NCBI GenBank assembly: GCA_902767395.1
Contig: CACXHI010000001.1
Coordinates: 1 to 9,215 of the forward strand
DNA: 9,215 bases
Direction of reading: 5' to 3'
From: Oscillospiraceae bacterium
Lineage (GTDB): Bacteria; Bacillota; Clostridia; Oscillospirales; Oscillospiraceae
Part shown: positions 1-7,474 of the stretch, one piece after another
How positions within the stretch are numbered: position 1 is the stretch's first letter
Layout: each line of letters starts with the position of its first letter
Notes under the pieces: generated by a model
Database searches by the model: none
What the model was told of the DNA's origin: nothing
Seen by the model: only the letters and a program-made list of their open reading frames with translations
Made by a program: the position numbers and the translations under genes

Positions 1-607
1 CGGTCTTGGCGGTCTCGATGGCGACCTCCGCCAGCTTTTCCGCGGCGGTGAAGGTGACGTTGCCTTCCTTGTCCACGGTGTCCTGATAGTCGATGTTGAT
101 GGCGCAGTCGCCCATCGCCAGAAGCTCCTGACCGTCCTTGCCCTCGCGGGCCATGATGAAGCAGGAGGAGACCAGATGCGCGCCCTTCCTGGTCTTGACG
201 AGCTGGAGCGCGGGACGCACGGTGTCGGCGGTGGAGTAGGTGGCGCCGCCGAGCAGGGAGTCAGCATAGCCCATCTTCACCAGCATGGTGCCGAAGTAGT
301 TGCCCTTGAGCAGGTTGGCGCGGCAGTCCTCGGGGCTCATCTTGCCCTTGCGAAGCTCAACCATCGTTTCAACCATCTTCTCCATCTCGGGATAGGTGGC
401 GGGGTCGATGATCTCCAGCCCTTCGATATCAAAGCCGCACTCGGCGGCCTTGGCCTTGACGACCTCGACGTCGCCGATCAGGATCGGGGTGAGGAAGCCG
501 CCCTGCTTCAGCTTGGCAGCGGCCTCGAGGATGCGGGCATCGTGCCCCTCGGTGAAAACGATCTTCCGGGGATTTGCCCGGAGCTTGGCTTCGAGAATGT
601 CAAACAT
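1..607 (-). CDS. pta: Phosphate acetyltransferase, N-terminal 202 codons (3' end outside window)
   Basis: The product interconverts acetyl-CoA plus phosphate and acetyl-phosphate plus CoA in the cytoplasm. With acetate kinase it makes ATP during acetate formation. Read from the complement, the protein begins MFDILEAKLRANPRKIVFTE. It carries the typical family stretches: a TEGHDARIL segment at about residues 19-27, NYFGTMLVKMGYADSLLGGA at about 103-122, YSTADTVRPALQLVKT at about 124-139, and GDCAIN at about 166-171. The family is usually around 330 residues, so roughly the last third is missing, only because the window ends. The ATG at 605-607 is preceded by GGAGGT at a normal distance, and a strong promoter lies 38 bases further upstream. 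The gene is divergent from recJ. An acetate kinase gene often follows pta but would lie outside this window. The call rests on recognised motifs, and the related phosphate butyryltransferase is less likely. Confidence 0.93.
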   Translation of the reverse strand, partial: MFDILEAKLRANPRKIVFTEGHDARILEAAAKLKQGGFLTPILIGDVEVVKAKAAECGFDIEGLEIIDPATYPEMEKMVETMVELRKGKMSPEDCRANLLKGNYFGTMLVKMGYADSLLGGATYSTADTVRPALQLVKTRKGAHLVSSCFIMAREGKDGQELLAMGDCAINIDYQDTVDKEGNVTFTAAEKLAEVAIETAKT

Positions 608-644
608 GATGGTACCTCCAAAGGTTCAAATTATTTGCTTCCCT

Positions 645-673
645 ATTATATAGCGTTTTTTGTCTAAAGTCAA
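645..673 (-). promoter_or_regulatory. Sigma-A type promoter of pta
   Basis: On the minus strand TTGACT (673-668) and TATAAT (650-645) are separated by exactly 17 bases. This is five of six bases of the -35 consensus and a perfect -10. Transcription would start near 638, giving a leader of about 30 bases that contains the GGAGGT ribosome site. The match is strong enough to suggest high constitutive expression. I see no clear operator overlapping it. Confidence 0.85.
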
Positions 674-733
674 TTTCAGAAAAAAGTATTTTTGCGCCGG
701 GAATCCGCAAGATCGCAACAATTGAAAAAACTA

Positions 734-762
734 TTGTGAAATGTCCGCGCAGGTGTTATAAT
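734..762 (+). promoter_or_regulatory. Promoter of the recJ-rsh-dtd operon, with extended -10
   Basis: TTGTGA (734-739) and TATAAT (757-762) are 17 bases apart, and TG one base upstream of the -10 (754-755) makes an extended -10 element. The predicted start point is about 769. This promoter is back to back with the pta promoter. It also rules out the ATG at 736 as the recJ start, because that codon lies inside the promoter, upstream of the transcript. Confidence 0.78.
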
Positions 763-795
763 GAGACAAAAAAAAGAATTTGGATGTGGATTTTT

Positions 796-2877
796 GTGAA
801 ATACGGAGTCTGGAACGTTTCGTCCTTCGACCCGGCGCAGGCGCAGGCTCTGGAGCGGGCGGGCTATGGGCCGCTCTGCGCCAGAGTGCTCTCCGCGCGG
901 GGCTGCGCGGACGCCGAGGCTGCCACGGAGTATTTGCGCGCCGACGCGCCTCTGAATTCCCCGTTTCTGATGAAGGACATGAAGGCCGCCGCCGACCGGG
1001 TGCGTCTGGCTGTGGCGAGAAAAGAGCATATTGCCGTCTTCGGAGACTACGACGTGGACGGAATCACCGCCACCGCCCTGCTGACCGAGCTGCTGCGCGA
1101 CATGGGGGCGCGGGTCACCAGCTATATCCCCGCCCGGTTGGAGGAGGGCTACGGCCTCAACGAGCTTGCGATTCGCCAGCTTTTCAAGAAGCAGGTCAAC
1201 CTGATCGTCACCGTGGACTGCGGCATCACCGCCAACCGGGAGGCCGAGCTGTGCAGGCGTCTGGGCATGGATCTGGTCATCACCGATCACCACGAGTGTA
1301 AGGAAACGCTGCCGCAGGCAGTCGCCGTTGTAGACCCCCACCGGGCGGACTGCACCTACCCGCACACCGACCTCTCCGGCGTGGGAATCGCCTTCCAGCT
1401 CGGCGCGGCCATCTGCGGCAATCAGGGCGATCTGCTTGAGCGCTTTGCCGATCTGCTCTGTCTCGGTCTGATTGCCGACGTCATGCCCCTGCGGGGCGAG
1501 GTGCGGACGATGGTGGTGCGGGGACTTCGGGCGCTGGAGCGGCCCCGCCGTCCCGGTCTTGCGGCCTTGATGGAGGAGTGCGGCTGTCTCGGCGGCCCGG
1601 TCACGACCTCCACGGTCGGCTATCTGCTCGCCCCGCGCATCAACGCGGCGGGCCGCATGGGGCAGGTGGCGCAGGCGTTGGAGCTGTTTATGACCCGCGA
1701 CGGCGGCAGAGCCAAAGCGCTGGTGGAGAGTCTGACCCGGCTGAACCGGGAGCGGCAGCGGGTGGAGGCCGAGATTTATCGGCAGGCCGTGGACATGCTC
1801 GGCCCCGACACCCGCCCCAGCGCCATTGTGCTGGCCGGGGAGGCGTGGCATCAGGGCGTGGTTGGCATTGTGGCCTCCCGCCTGTCTGAGGAATACAACT
1901 GCCCGGCCTTCCTGATCTGCATGGATCACGACCGGGGTAAGGCCTCCTCCCGGAGCTACGGGGGCTTCAACCTCTTTGGGGCGCTGTCCCGGCTGTCCGA
2001 CCTGCTGGAGAGCTACGGCGGACATGAGCTGGCGGCGGGCTTTACCATCAGCCGCGAGAACGTTCCGGCCTTCCGCCGGAGCGTCACGGCGCTGGCGGAG
2101 GAATTCCGCGCTTCCGGGCAGGCCGACGCCGCGCTGTCGGTGGACTGCGTGGTGGACCCTGCGCTTTTGACCATCGAGCACGTCCGCTCGCTCAACCAGC
2201 TCGAGCCGTGCGGCACGGGCTGTCCTGTGCCGGTGCTCTGCATCGAGGACGCCGAGATCATCCAGCTCACGGAGGTCGGCGGCGGAAAGCATCTGCGTCT
2301 GAGTCTGCGCTGTCCCGGCGGGGAGCTACTTCCGGCAATTTTTTTCTCCCAGACGGCTCTGCGCACCGGAATCGGGCAGGGGGACTCCGTGGACGTGGCC
2401 TTCACGCCGCAGATCAACGAGTTCCGCGGCAGCCGGACGGTGCAGCTCAACGTGGTGGATCTGCGTCTGAGCCGTCGGCTCCGCGCCGAGGCCGAGGCCG
2501 AGCGGGAGCTGTATCACCGCTTTTGCCGGAACGAGTGGCTTGCCCCGGAGGACGCGGCGCGGCTGCTGCCCTCCCGCAAGGAGTTTGTCGCGGTCTGGCG
2601 CTATCTGATTGCCAACAGTCAGGAGTCCGGAATGCAGGAGAATCTGCTCTGTATGGGGCGTAAGCTCGAACGCGCCTGCGCCGGCGCCATGACGCTGAGC
2701 AGGGCCAGAATCTGTCTGGACGTGTTTGCCGAGCAGGGCTTGATCCAGCTCCAAAGCGGGGCGAGGTTCGACACCATCCGCATCACCACGGACGGCAGAA
2801 AGGTCGATCTCGACGAAAGCCCCATCATCAAACGCCTGCGGGCGGAGAAAAGCGCAGGTTCCTTCGACCAACCGTGA
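796..2877 (+). CDS. recJ: Single-stranded-DNA-specific exonuclease RecJ
   Basis: RecJ is a cytoplasmic, metal-dependent 5'-3' exonuclease on single-stranded DNA that works in recombinational, mismatch and base-excision repair. From the GTG start it is 693 residues. The DHH phosphoesterase half shows GDYDVDG (83-89), DCG (141-143), the signature DHH (164-166) and RINAAGRMG (281-289). The DHHA1 half shows WHQGVVGIVASRL (351-363), GKASSRS (381-387) and GGHELAAGF (408-416). An OB-like domain and the Firmicute-type C-terminal RecJ domain follow, so all catalytic motifs are intact. The start is uncertain. GTG at 796 gives MKYGVWNVSS, the usual RecJ N-terminus, with a weak GGA five bases upstream. 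An in-frame ATG at 784 would add four residues. The ATG at 736 is excluded by the promoter. It is the first gene of the operon with rsh and dtd. Confidence 0.95.
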   Translation: MKYGVWNVSSFDPAQAQALERAGYGPLCARVLSARGCADAEAATEYLRADAPLNSPFLMKDMKAAADRVRLAVARKEHIAVFGDYDVDGITATALLTELLRDMGARVTSYIPARLEEGYGLNELAIRQLFKKQVNLIVTVDCGITANREAELCRRLGMDLVITDHHECKETLPQAVAVVDPHRADCTYPHTDLSGVGIAFQLGAAICGNQGDLLERFADLLCLGLIADVMPLRGEVRTMVVRGLRALERPRRPGLAALMEECGCLGGPVTTSTVGYLLAPRINAAGRMGQVAQALELFMTRDGGRAKALVESLTRLNRERQRVEAEIYRQAVDMLGPDTRPSAIVLAGEAWHQGVVGIVASRLSEEYNCPAFLICMDHDRGKASSRSYGGFNLFGALSRLSDLLESYGGHELAAGFTISRENVPAFRRSVTALAEEFRASGQADAALSVDCVVDPALLTIEHVRSLNQLEPCGTGCPVPVLCIEDAEIIQLTEVGGGKHLRLSLRCPGGELLPAIFFSQTALRTGIGQGDSVDVAFTPQINEFRGSRTVQLNVVDLRLSRRLRAEAEAERELYHRFCRNEWLAPEDAARLLPSRKEFVAVWRYLIANSQESGMQENLLCMGRKLERACAGAMTLSRARICLDVFAEQGLIQLQSGARFDTIRITTDGRKVDLDESPIIKRLRAEKSAGSFDQP

Positions 2878-2897
2878 AGTAAGTAACAGGTAATAAG

Positions 2898-2905
2898 AAA
2901 GGAGG
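2898..2905 (+). promoter_or_regulatory. Strong ribosome binding site of rsh
   Basis: AAAGGAGG lies five bases before the ATG at 2911 in the 33-base gap after recJ. The site is near-perfect, unlike the weak one of recJ, so the second gene may be translated more heavily than the first from the same message. The gap holds no terminator or promoter that I can see. Confidence 0.8.
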
Positions 2906-2910
2906 CCACT

Positions 2911-5091
2911 ATGGAGACCTTTCAGGAACATTACGATGCCATGATGGAGGCCATTGGCCGCTATGCACCCAACACCGATCTGGACGCGGTGGAGCGGGCG
3001 GTTCAATATGCCAATGAAAACCATAAGAACCAGAAGCGAAAGGACGGCTCCCCCTACATCATTCACCCGCTGGCGGTCGCGGAGATCGTGGCGGAAATCG
3101 GTCTGGACACCGACGCCATTGTCGGCGCCCTGCTCCACGACTGCCTTGAGGACACCTCCGCGTCCTTCGACGAGGTTGCCAATCTCTTCGGACGCACCGT
3201 GGCAGAGCTGGTCGAGGGCGTCACCAAGCTGACCAAGGTCGATTTCTCCACGACGGAGGAGCGGCAGGTGGAGAATCTGCGCAAGATGTTCATGGCCATG
3301 TCCAAGGACATCCGCGTGGTGCTGATCAAGATCTGCGACCGGCTGCACAACCAGCGCACGATGCAGTTCCAGACCCCGGCCAAGCAGATTTCCAAGTCCA
3401 GAGAGACCATGGACATCTTCGCGCCGCTGGCCCACCGCCTCGGAATGCAGAAAATCAAGTGGGAGCTGGAGGACAACGCCCTGCAATATCTCGATCCCGA
3501 GGGCTATCACGAGCTGATGGACTACCTGAACGCCCACCGCAGCGAGGCGGAGGCGTTCATGGAAAACATTCGGACCCGGCTCTCCGATCGGCTGCGGCAG
3601 GTGGGGATTGCCTGCTCCATCTCCGGGCGGATCAAGCACGTCTATTCCATCTACCGCAAGATGCAGGCGCAGCACAAGACCCTCGACGAGCTGTACGACC
3701 TCTACGCCTTCCGGGTCATCGTGGACACGATCCCCGAATGCTACAACGTCCTCGGCCACATCCATGAGATGTTCAAGCTGGTTCCCGGCCGGTTCAAGGA
3801 CTATATCTCCACGCCCAAGCCCAACGGCTACCAGAGTCTTCACACCACCGTCATTGGAGACGAGGGCACCCCCTTCGAGGTGCAGATTCGCACCAAGCAG
3901 ATGCACGAGACCGCCGAATACGGCGTGGCGGCCCACTGGAAGTACAAGGAGGGCATCGACTCCGGCAACGAAAAGGAATTCGAGTGGATTCGCCGTCTGC
4001 TGGAGGATCAGCAGGAGACGGAGGCCGAGGACTATCTCCACAGCCTCAAGGTCGATATGTTTGACGACGAGGTGTTCGTCTTCTCGCCCAAGGGCAAGGT
4101 GGTTTCCCTGCCCGCCGGATCGACGGCAATCGACTTTGCCTATGCGATCCACTCCGGCGTCGGCAACACGATGATCGGCGCCAAGATCAACAAGCGCATC
4201 GTCGGCTACGACGTGCAGCTCCACAACGGCGACGTGGTGGAGATTCTGACCTCCAAATCCGCCAAGGGGCCGTCCCGCGACTGGCTCAACATCTGCAAGT
4301 CCAATCAGGCGCGCTCGAAGATCAAGCAGTGGTTCAAGCGCGAAAAACGCGAGGAGAACGTCGCCCGCGGCAAGACCAGCGTGGAGGGCGAGCTGCGGCG
4401 GATGAACCTGCTGCCCGCCCTGCTCCAGAACGAGGAGCTTCAGCCCCTGCTTCTGAAAAAGCTCTCCTTCGACTCACTGGAGGATATGTACGCCGCGATC
4501 GGCTACGGCGGCATCACCGCCGCCAAGGTCATCGGCAAGATTCGGGAGGATCTGGTCAAGGCCAGCCGCTCCGCCGAGGTCGCCAAGCAGACGCGGGTGC
4601 TTGAAATCTCCTCCCCCGGCCGCAAGCCGCACAGTCAGGACAGCGGCGTCATTGTCGAGGACATCGACTCGTGTAAGATCAAGTTCTCCCGCTGCTGCAC
4701 CCCGGTTCCCGGCGACGAGATCGTGGGCTTCATCACCAAGGGCTACGGCGTGTCCATTCACCGGCGGGACTGCCCCAACGCCCGGACCGCGAACAACCCG
4801 GAGCTGGCCTCCCGCTGGGTCAAGGTGGCGTGGGTAACCGGCGGCGAGAAGCCCTTTGCCACGACCCTCGAGGTGCTGGCGGAGGACCGCGAACGCCTGC
4901 TGCTGGACATTGCGGGCATTCTGGCGACGGAGCAGATCCGGATGCGCGAGATCAACGGCAAGGACATCGCCGGCGACCGCTGCCAGTTCACCGTCACCTT
5001 TGAGGTGAAGGGCCTGCCCCAGCTCTACTCCGTCATGCGCCGTCTGCGCGCCCTTGAGGGCGTCGTGGACGTCAAACGAGGACAGAATTAA
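2911..5091 (+). CDS. rel: Bifunctional (p)ppGpp synthetase/hydrolase (long RelA/SpoT homolog)
   Basis: The protein makes (p)ppGpp from ATP plus GDP or GTP at stalled ribosomes, and also degrades it, driving the stringent response. Its length of 726 residues is normal. The N-terminal HD hydrolase domain keeps H52, the HD pair at 76-77 and DRLHN at 143-147, so hydrolysis should be active. The synthetase domain has RFKD at 294-297, YISTPKPNGYQSLHT at about 298-312, and EVQIR at 323-327. The RxKD form (here RFKD) is known from bifunctional enzymes, whereas synthetase-only RelA has an acidic ExDD form. A TGS domain spans about 386-448. A cysteine-rich zinc-finger-like segment follows, with C588, CC at 595-596, H617 and C621. 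A C-terminal ACT domain spans about 650-723. The AAAGGAGG site fixes the ATG start. The order recJ, rel, dtd is common in Firmicutes, often with apt between recJ and rel, but apt is absent here. Confidence 0.97.
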   Translation: METFQEHYDAMMEAIGRYAPNTDLDAVERAVQYANENHKNQKRKDGSPYIIHPLAVAEIVAEIGLDTDAIVGALLHDCLEDTSASFDEVANLFGRTVAELVEGVTKLTKVDFSTTEERQVENLRKMFMAMSKDIRVVLIKICDRLHNQRTMQFQTPAKQISKSRETMDIFAPLAHRLGMQKIKWELEDNALQYLDPEGYHELMDYLNAHRSEAEAFMENIRTRLSDRLRQVGIACSISGRIKHVYSIYRKMQAQHKTLDELYDLYAFRVIVDTIPECYNVLGHIHEMFKLVPGRFKDYISTPKPNGYQSLHTTVIGDEGTPFEVQIRTKQMHETAEYGVAAHWKYKEGIDSGNEKEFEWIRRLLEDQQETEAEDYLHSLKVDMFDDEVFVFSPKGKVVSLPAGSTAIDFAYAIHSGVGNTMIGAKINKRIVGYDVQLHNGDVVEILTSKSAKGPSRDWLNICKSNQARSKIKQWFKREKREENVARGKTSVEGELRRMNLLPALLQNEELQPLLLKKLSFDSLEDMYAAIGYGGITAAKVIGKIREDLVKASRSAEVAKQTRVLEISSPGRKPHSQDSGVIVEDIDSCKIKFSRCCTPVPGDEIVGFITKGYGVSIHRRDCPNARTANNPELASRWVKVAWVTGGEKPFATTLEVLAEDRERLLLDIAGILATEQIRMREINGKDIAGDRCQFTVTFEVKGLPQLYSVMRRLRALEGVVDVKRGQN

Positions 5092-5115
5092 TCCCGAAAT
5101 GTGAGGTGCTTTTCC

Positions 5116-5565
5116 ATGCGTGCGGTTCTGACAAGGGTTTGCTCCGCGTCGGTGACGATTGACGGACGGGTAAAAGGCAAGATCGACAGGGGCTTTTTGA
5201 TTCTCCTTGGCATTGGGCCGGAGGATACCGAACGGGAGGCGACCAAGCTGGCGGAGAAGCTGCTCGGCCTGCGAATCTTCTGCGACGAGGCCGGAAAGAT
5301 GAACCTCGGCTTGGAATCCGTCGGCGGCGCGGTGCTGGTGGTGAGTCAGTTCACCCTCTACGGCTCCGTCCGCAAGGGCCGCCGCCCCAGCTTTACCGGG
5401 GCCGCCGACCCTGCCGTGGCGATTCCGCTGTATGAATTCTTCCTCAGAGAGTGCGCCCGCCTCGGCTTTCCGCCCCAGCACGGCGAATTCGGCGCGGATA
5501 TGCAGGTCGAAAGCGTCAACGACGGTCCCGTAACCATCGTGGTCGATTCCGCCGAGCTGGCGTAA
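5116..5565 (+). CDS. dtd: D-aminoacyl-tRNA deacylase
   Basis: Dtd hydrolyses D-amino acids, and glycine mischarged on tRNA-Ala, from tRNA in the cytoplasm. It thereby keeps D-residues out of translation. The protein is 149 residues, the usual length. It starts MRAVLTRVCSASVTIDG and carries both family motifs: SQFTL at 77-81 and NDGPVT at 135-140, which holds the Gly-cisPro pair that enforces chirality. I chose the ATG at 5116 because GAGGTG (5103-5108) sits seven bases before it. The in-frame GTG at 5101 would place that ribosome site inside the gene. It lies 24 bases after rsh on the same strand and is the last gene of the operon before a convergent gap. The pairing of rel and dtd is widespread in Firmicutes. 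Confidence 0.95.
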   Translation: MRAVLTRVCSASVTIDGRVKGKIDRGFLILLGIGPEDTEREATKLAEKLLGLRIFCDEAGKMNLGLESVGGAVLVVSQFTLYGSVRKGRRPSFTGAADPAVAIPLYEFFLRECARLGFPPQHGEFGADMQVESVNDGPVTIVVDSAELA

Positions 5566-5581
5566 CCGCCCGCCGGGTGGT
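5565..5581 (+). terminator. Small GC-rich hairpin directly after dtd
   Basis: ACCGCCC and GGGTGGT form a seven-pair stem, including one G-U pair, with a three-base GCC loop. It starts at the last base of the dtd stop codon. No T-run follows, so it is not a textbook intrinsic terminator. It could slow polymerase or protect the 3' end of the recJ-rsh-dtd message. Alternatively it is chance pairing in GC-rich DNA. Confidence 0.3.
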
Positions 5582-5676
5582 CGGACGGGGACAGGGCAAT
5601 ACACCGATCTATCCCCATAATCCACATAGTTTTCCACCGAAGAATTCGTGCAATATTCCGGGATTGACAGTTTTTT
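5582..5676. other. Non-coding remainder of the dtd-ptsI convergent gap
   Basis: I see no gene here. The stretch is less GC-rich than its surroundings. It contains ATAATCCACATAGTTTTCCA (5619-5638), vaguely like DnaA-box sequence, and TTGACA (5664-5669), a perfect -35 hexamer with no -10 at the right distance. I assign no function to either. Confidence 0.4.
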
Positions 5677-5733
5677 GCACGAAACAGCCCCCCGAACGCT
5701 CTGAGCGGAGCGTTCGGGGGGCAAATTCTGTGC
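5677..5733. terminator. Long perfect hairpin between convergent dtd and ptsI
   Basis: A 14-base perfect inverted repeat (5687-5700 and 5709-5722, core CCCCCCGAACGCT) encloses an eight-base loop. An outer arm pairs GCAC/GAA (5677-5683) with TTC/GTGC (5726-5733) around a small internal loop and one bulged T. Its place between two converging genes suggests it ends or blocks transcription from both sides. Neither strand has a U-run after the hairpin: the six Ts at 5671-5676 lie before it on the plus strand and read as As after it on the minus strand. Termination by the simple intrinsic mechanism is therefore doubtful. It may instead be an interspersed palindromic repeat of this genome. Confidence 0.55.
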
Positions 5734-5741
5734 TTGATGGC

Positions 5742-7397
5742 TCAGCAGTCGAGCTTTTCCAGCGTGCAGGTCCTGGCGGTAGATTTGCGGATGGCGGCGC
5801 GCAGCGGCAGGACGGAGGAGGGCGAGACGGAGAGCTCGTCGATGCCGATGGCAAGGAAGGTCTCCAGCAGGCTCAGATCCGCGCCGAGCTCACCGCAGAT
5901 GCCGATCCAGATGCCCGCAGCGTGGGCCGCGTCCGTCGCAATCTTGAGCGCGCGCAGCACAGCGGGGTGGTGCGGGTCGAAGAACCGGCCCAGATCGTTG
6001 GCCTGCCGGTCACAGGCGAGGGTGTACTGGGTCAGATCGTTCGTGCCGACGGAGAAGAAGTCCACCTCCTTCGCCAGCGCGTCCGCGACGAAGATGGAGG
6101 CGGGCGTCTCGATCATTATGCCGATCTCGGTCTTGGGGTTGTAGGCAATGCCCTCCCGGTCCAGCTCAGCCATAACCTCGGCGCAGAACCGCTTGCACTC
6201 CCGGACCTCCCAGACGGAGGTAATCATCGGGAACATGATGGCGACCTTGCCGAAGGCGGAGGCGCGGTAGAGGGCGCGGAGCTGGGTGCGGAAGATCTCG
6301 GGCCGATTCAGGCAGATGCGGATGGCGCGCACGCCGAGGGCGGGGTTTTCCTCCTTCTTCATGTCGAAGTAGGCCACCTGCTTGTCCGCGCCGATGTCCA
6401 GCGTGCGAATGACCACGCGCTTGCCCTTCATCCCGGCAGCCACGGCCTTATAAGCCTCGAACTGGGCGTCCTCGGTGGGGAAGTCGCTGGCCTTGAGATA
6501 GAGGAACTCGGAGCGGAACAGGCCGATGCCCCGCCCGTCGTTGTTGAGCACGGCGCTCAGATCGTCAGGCGAGCCGATGTTGCAGTAGACCATCATCTCG
6601 CGTCCGTCTAAGGTCACGTCCTGCTGTCCCTTCATGGTCTGCATGAGCAGCTTCATCTCCTGCTGCTTCTTCCGCTTGGCCTCGAAGGCCGCAAGGGTGG
6701 GCTCGTCGGGGTCGAGGGTGACGGTTCCCGTCTCGCCGTCGACGTAGGCGACGCTGCCCTCCATCGCGGGCTGAAGCTGCTCGCCCAGACCGCAGATGGC
6801 GGGAATGCCCATCGTCCGGGCCAGAATTGCGGTGTGAGAGTTGCCGGAGCCGCCCTGCGTCATAAAGCCGAGAATCTTCGACTTGTCGAGCTGGAGGGTC
6901 TCCGACGGGGCCAGATCGTCGGCGGCCAGCACAACAGGAACCTCGGAGTCAATGCCGCCCTCAATCACGCCCATCAGGTTGTTGAGGATGCGGGTAGTCA
7001 CGTCGCGGATATCGGCGGCGCGGGCGCGCATATAGGCGTCCTCCATCGCGGCGAACATGGCGGCGAACTGCTCGCCCGCCGTCTGCACCGCGAACTCGGC
7101 GTTGCACCCCTCAGATTCCATCGTATCCATGATGCACTCCACGTAGTCCTCGTCCTCAACGAACATCGCGTGGGTCTCAAAGAGGACGGCGGCCTCCTCG
7201 CCGGCCTCCTCGCGGCACTTGTCCGCCAGCCGGTTGAGCTGCTCGATGGACTTCTCCTGCGCCTCGGCCAAACGGGCCTTTTCGGCTGCCGGATCGGCGT
7301 TTTCGACCTTGGTCACGGTCGCGTCGCTGCGGCGGAAAAAATAAACGGGGCCGCTGGTCACGCCCTTGGAAACGCCCTTGCCTTGCAATTGAATCAT
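5742..7397 (-). CDS. ptsI: PTS Enzyme I (phosphoenolpyruvate-protein phosphotransferase)
   Basis: Enzyme I takes phosphate from phosphoenolpyruvate onto a histidine and passes it to HPr, the first step of PTS sugar import. It acts in the cytoplasm as a dimer. The protein is 551 residues, slightly below the common 570-575. The N-terminal HPr-binding region is followed by the phospho-histidine loop at 182-193, with the active H188 in NSHTAILAR. The PEP-binding barrel shows GLFRSEFLY (292-300), RTLDIGADK (331-339), EENPALGVRAIR (349-360), GTNDLTQYTL (451-460) and the active cysteine C501 in GICGELG. The histidine loop reads GSGNSH instead of the E. coli/Bacillus GGRTSH, with no length change. 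The ATG at 7395-7397 has AGGAGGTG five bases upstream. The gene follows ptsH with a 77-base gap and ends in a convergent region with dtd. Confidence 0.96.
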   Translation of the reverse strand: MIQLQGKGVSKGVTSGPVYFFRRSDATVTKVENADPAAEKARLAEAQEKSIEQLNRLADKCREEAGEEAAVLFETHAMFVEDEDYVECIMDTMESEGCNAEFAVQTAGEQFAAMFAAMEDAYMRARAADIRDVTTRILNNLMGVIEGGIDSEVPVVLAADDLAPSETLQLDKSKILGFMTQGGSGNSHTAILARTMGIPAICGLGEQLQPAMEGSVAYVDGETGTVTLDPDEPTLAAFEAKRKKQQEMKLLMQTMKGQQDVTLDGREMMVYCNIGSPDDLSAVLNNDGRGIGLFRSEFLYLKASDFPTEDAQFEAYKAVAAGMKGKRVVIRTLDIGADKQVAYFDMKKEENPALGVRAIRICLNRPEIFRTQLRALYRASAFGKVAIMFPMITSVWEVRECKRFCAEVMAELDREGIAYNPKTEIGIMIETPASIFVADALAKEVDFFSVGTNDLTQYTLACDRQANDLGRFFDPHHPAVLRALKIATDAAHAAGIWIGICGELGADLSLLETFLAIGIDELSVSPSSVLPLRAAIRKSTARTCTLEKLDC

Positions 7398-7436
7398 ATT
7401 GGCACCTCCTGTATCGTAAATGTGGGGAGAAAGCAG

Positions 7437-7462
7437 CGGGCGGGGTCGTGCGGCCCCGCCCG
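7437..7462 (-). other. GC-rich intercistronic hairpin between ptsH and ptsI
   Basis: CGGGCGGGG and CCCCGCCCG form a perfect nine-base stem around an eight-base loop, 12 bases past the ptsH stop codon. On the transcribed minus strand the following sequence is CTGCTTTCTCC, not a solid U-run. It is therefore more likely a processing or stability element, or a partial attenuator, than a full terminator. It could let HPr be made in excess over Enzyme I. The ptsI ribosome site lies further downstream and is left free. Confidence 0.55.
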
Positions 7463-7474
7463 ATTCGTTTTCGC

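Noticed and set aside
716..740. ACAAT...ATTGT inverted repeat between the pta and recJ promoters as a regulator site
   Set aside because: The arms are only five bases with an 11-base A/T-rich centre, and it does not match a known operator pattern such as Rex. It is likely chance in AT-rich promoter DNA.
676..4224. Long open frames on the minus strand opposite recJ and rsh (538 and 632 codons)
   Set aside because: They lie antisense to genes with clear motifs. They give low-complexity sequence rich in G, R, H, L and Q and lack recognisable domains. Such frames are common opposite GC-rich genes.
5619..5638. DnaA-box-like sequence ATAATCCACATAGTTTTCCA, possible origin
   Set aside because: There is only one imperfect box (TAATCCACA), with no cluster, no AT-rich unwinding region and no dnaA or dnaN nearby. 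The context is a short convergent gap.
5664..5692. TTGACA hexamer as a promoter reading toward ptsI
   Set aside because: The position 17 bases downstream is GCCCCC inside the hairpin, so there is no -10 element, and no plus-strand gene follows.
4474..6611. Long frames crossing dtd, the convergent gap and the ptsI 3' half on both strands (416 and 386 codons)
   Set aside because: They run through the palindrome, which encodes a similar PPERS-like peptide on either strand, and through the antisense of real genes. No ribosome site or domain supports them.
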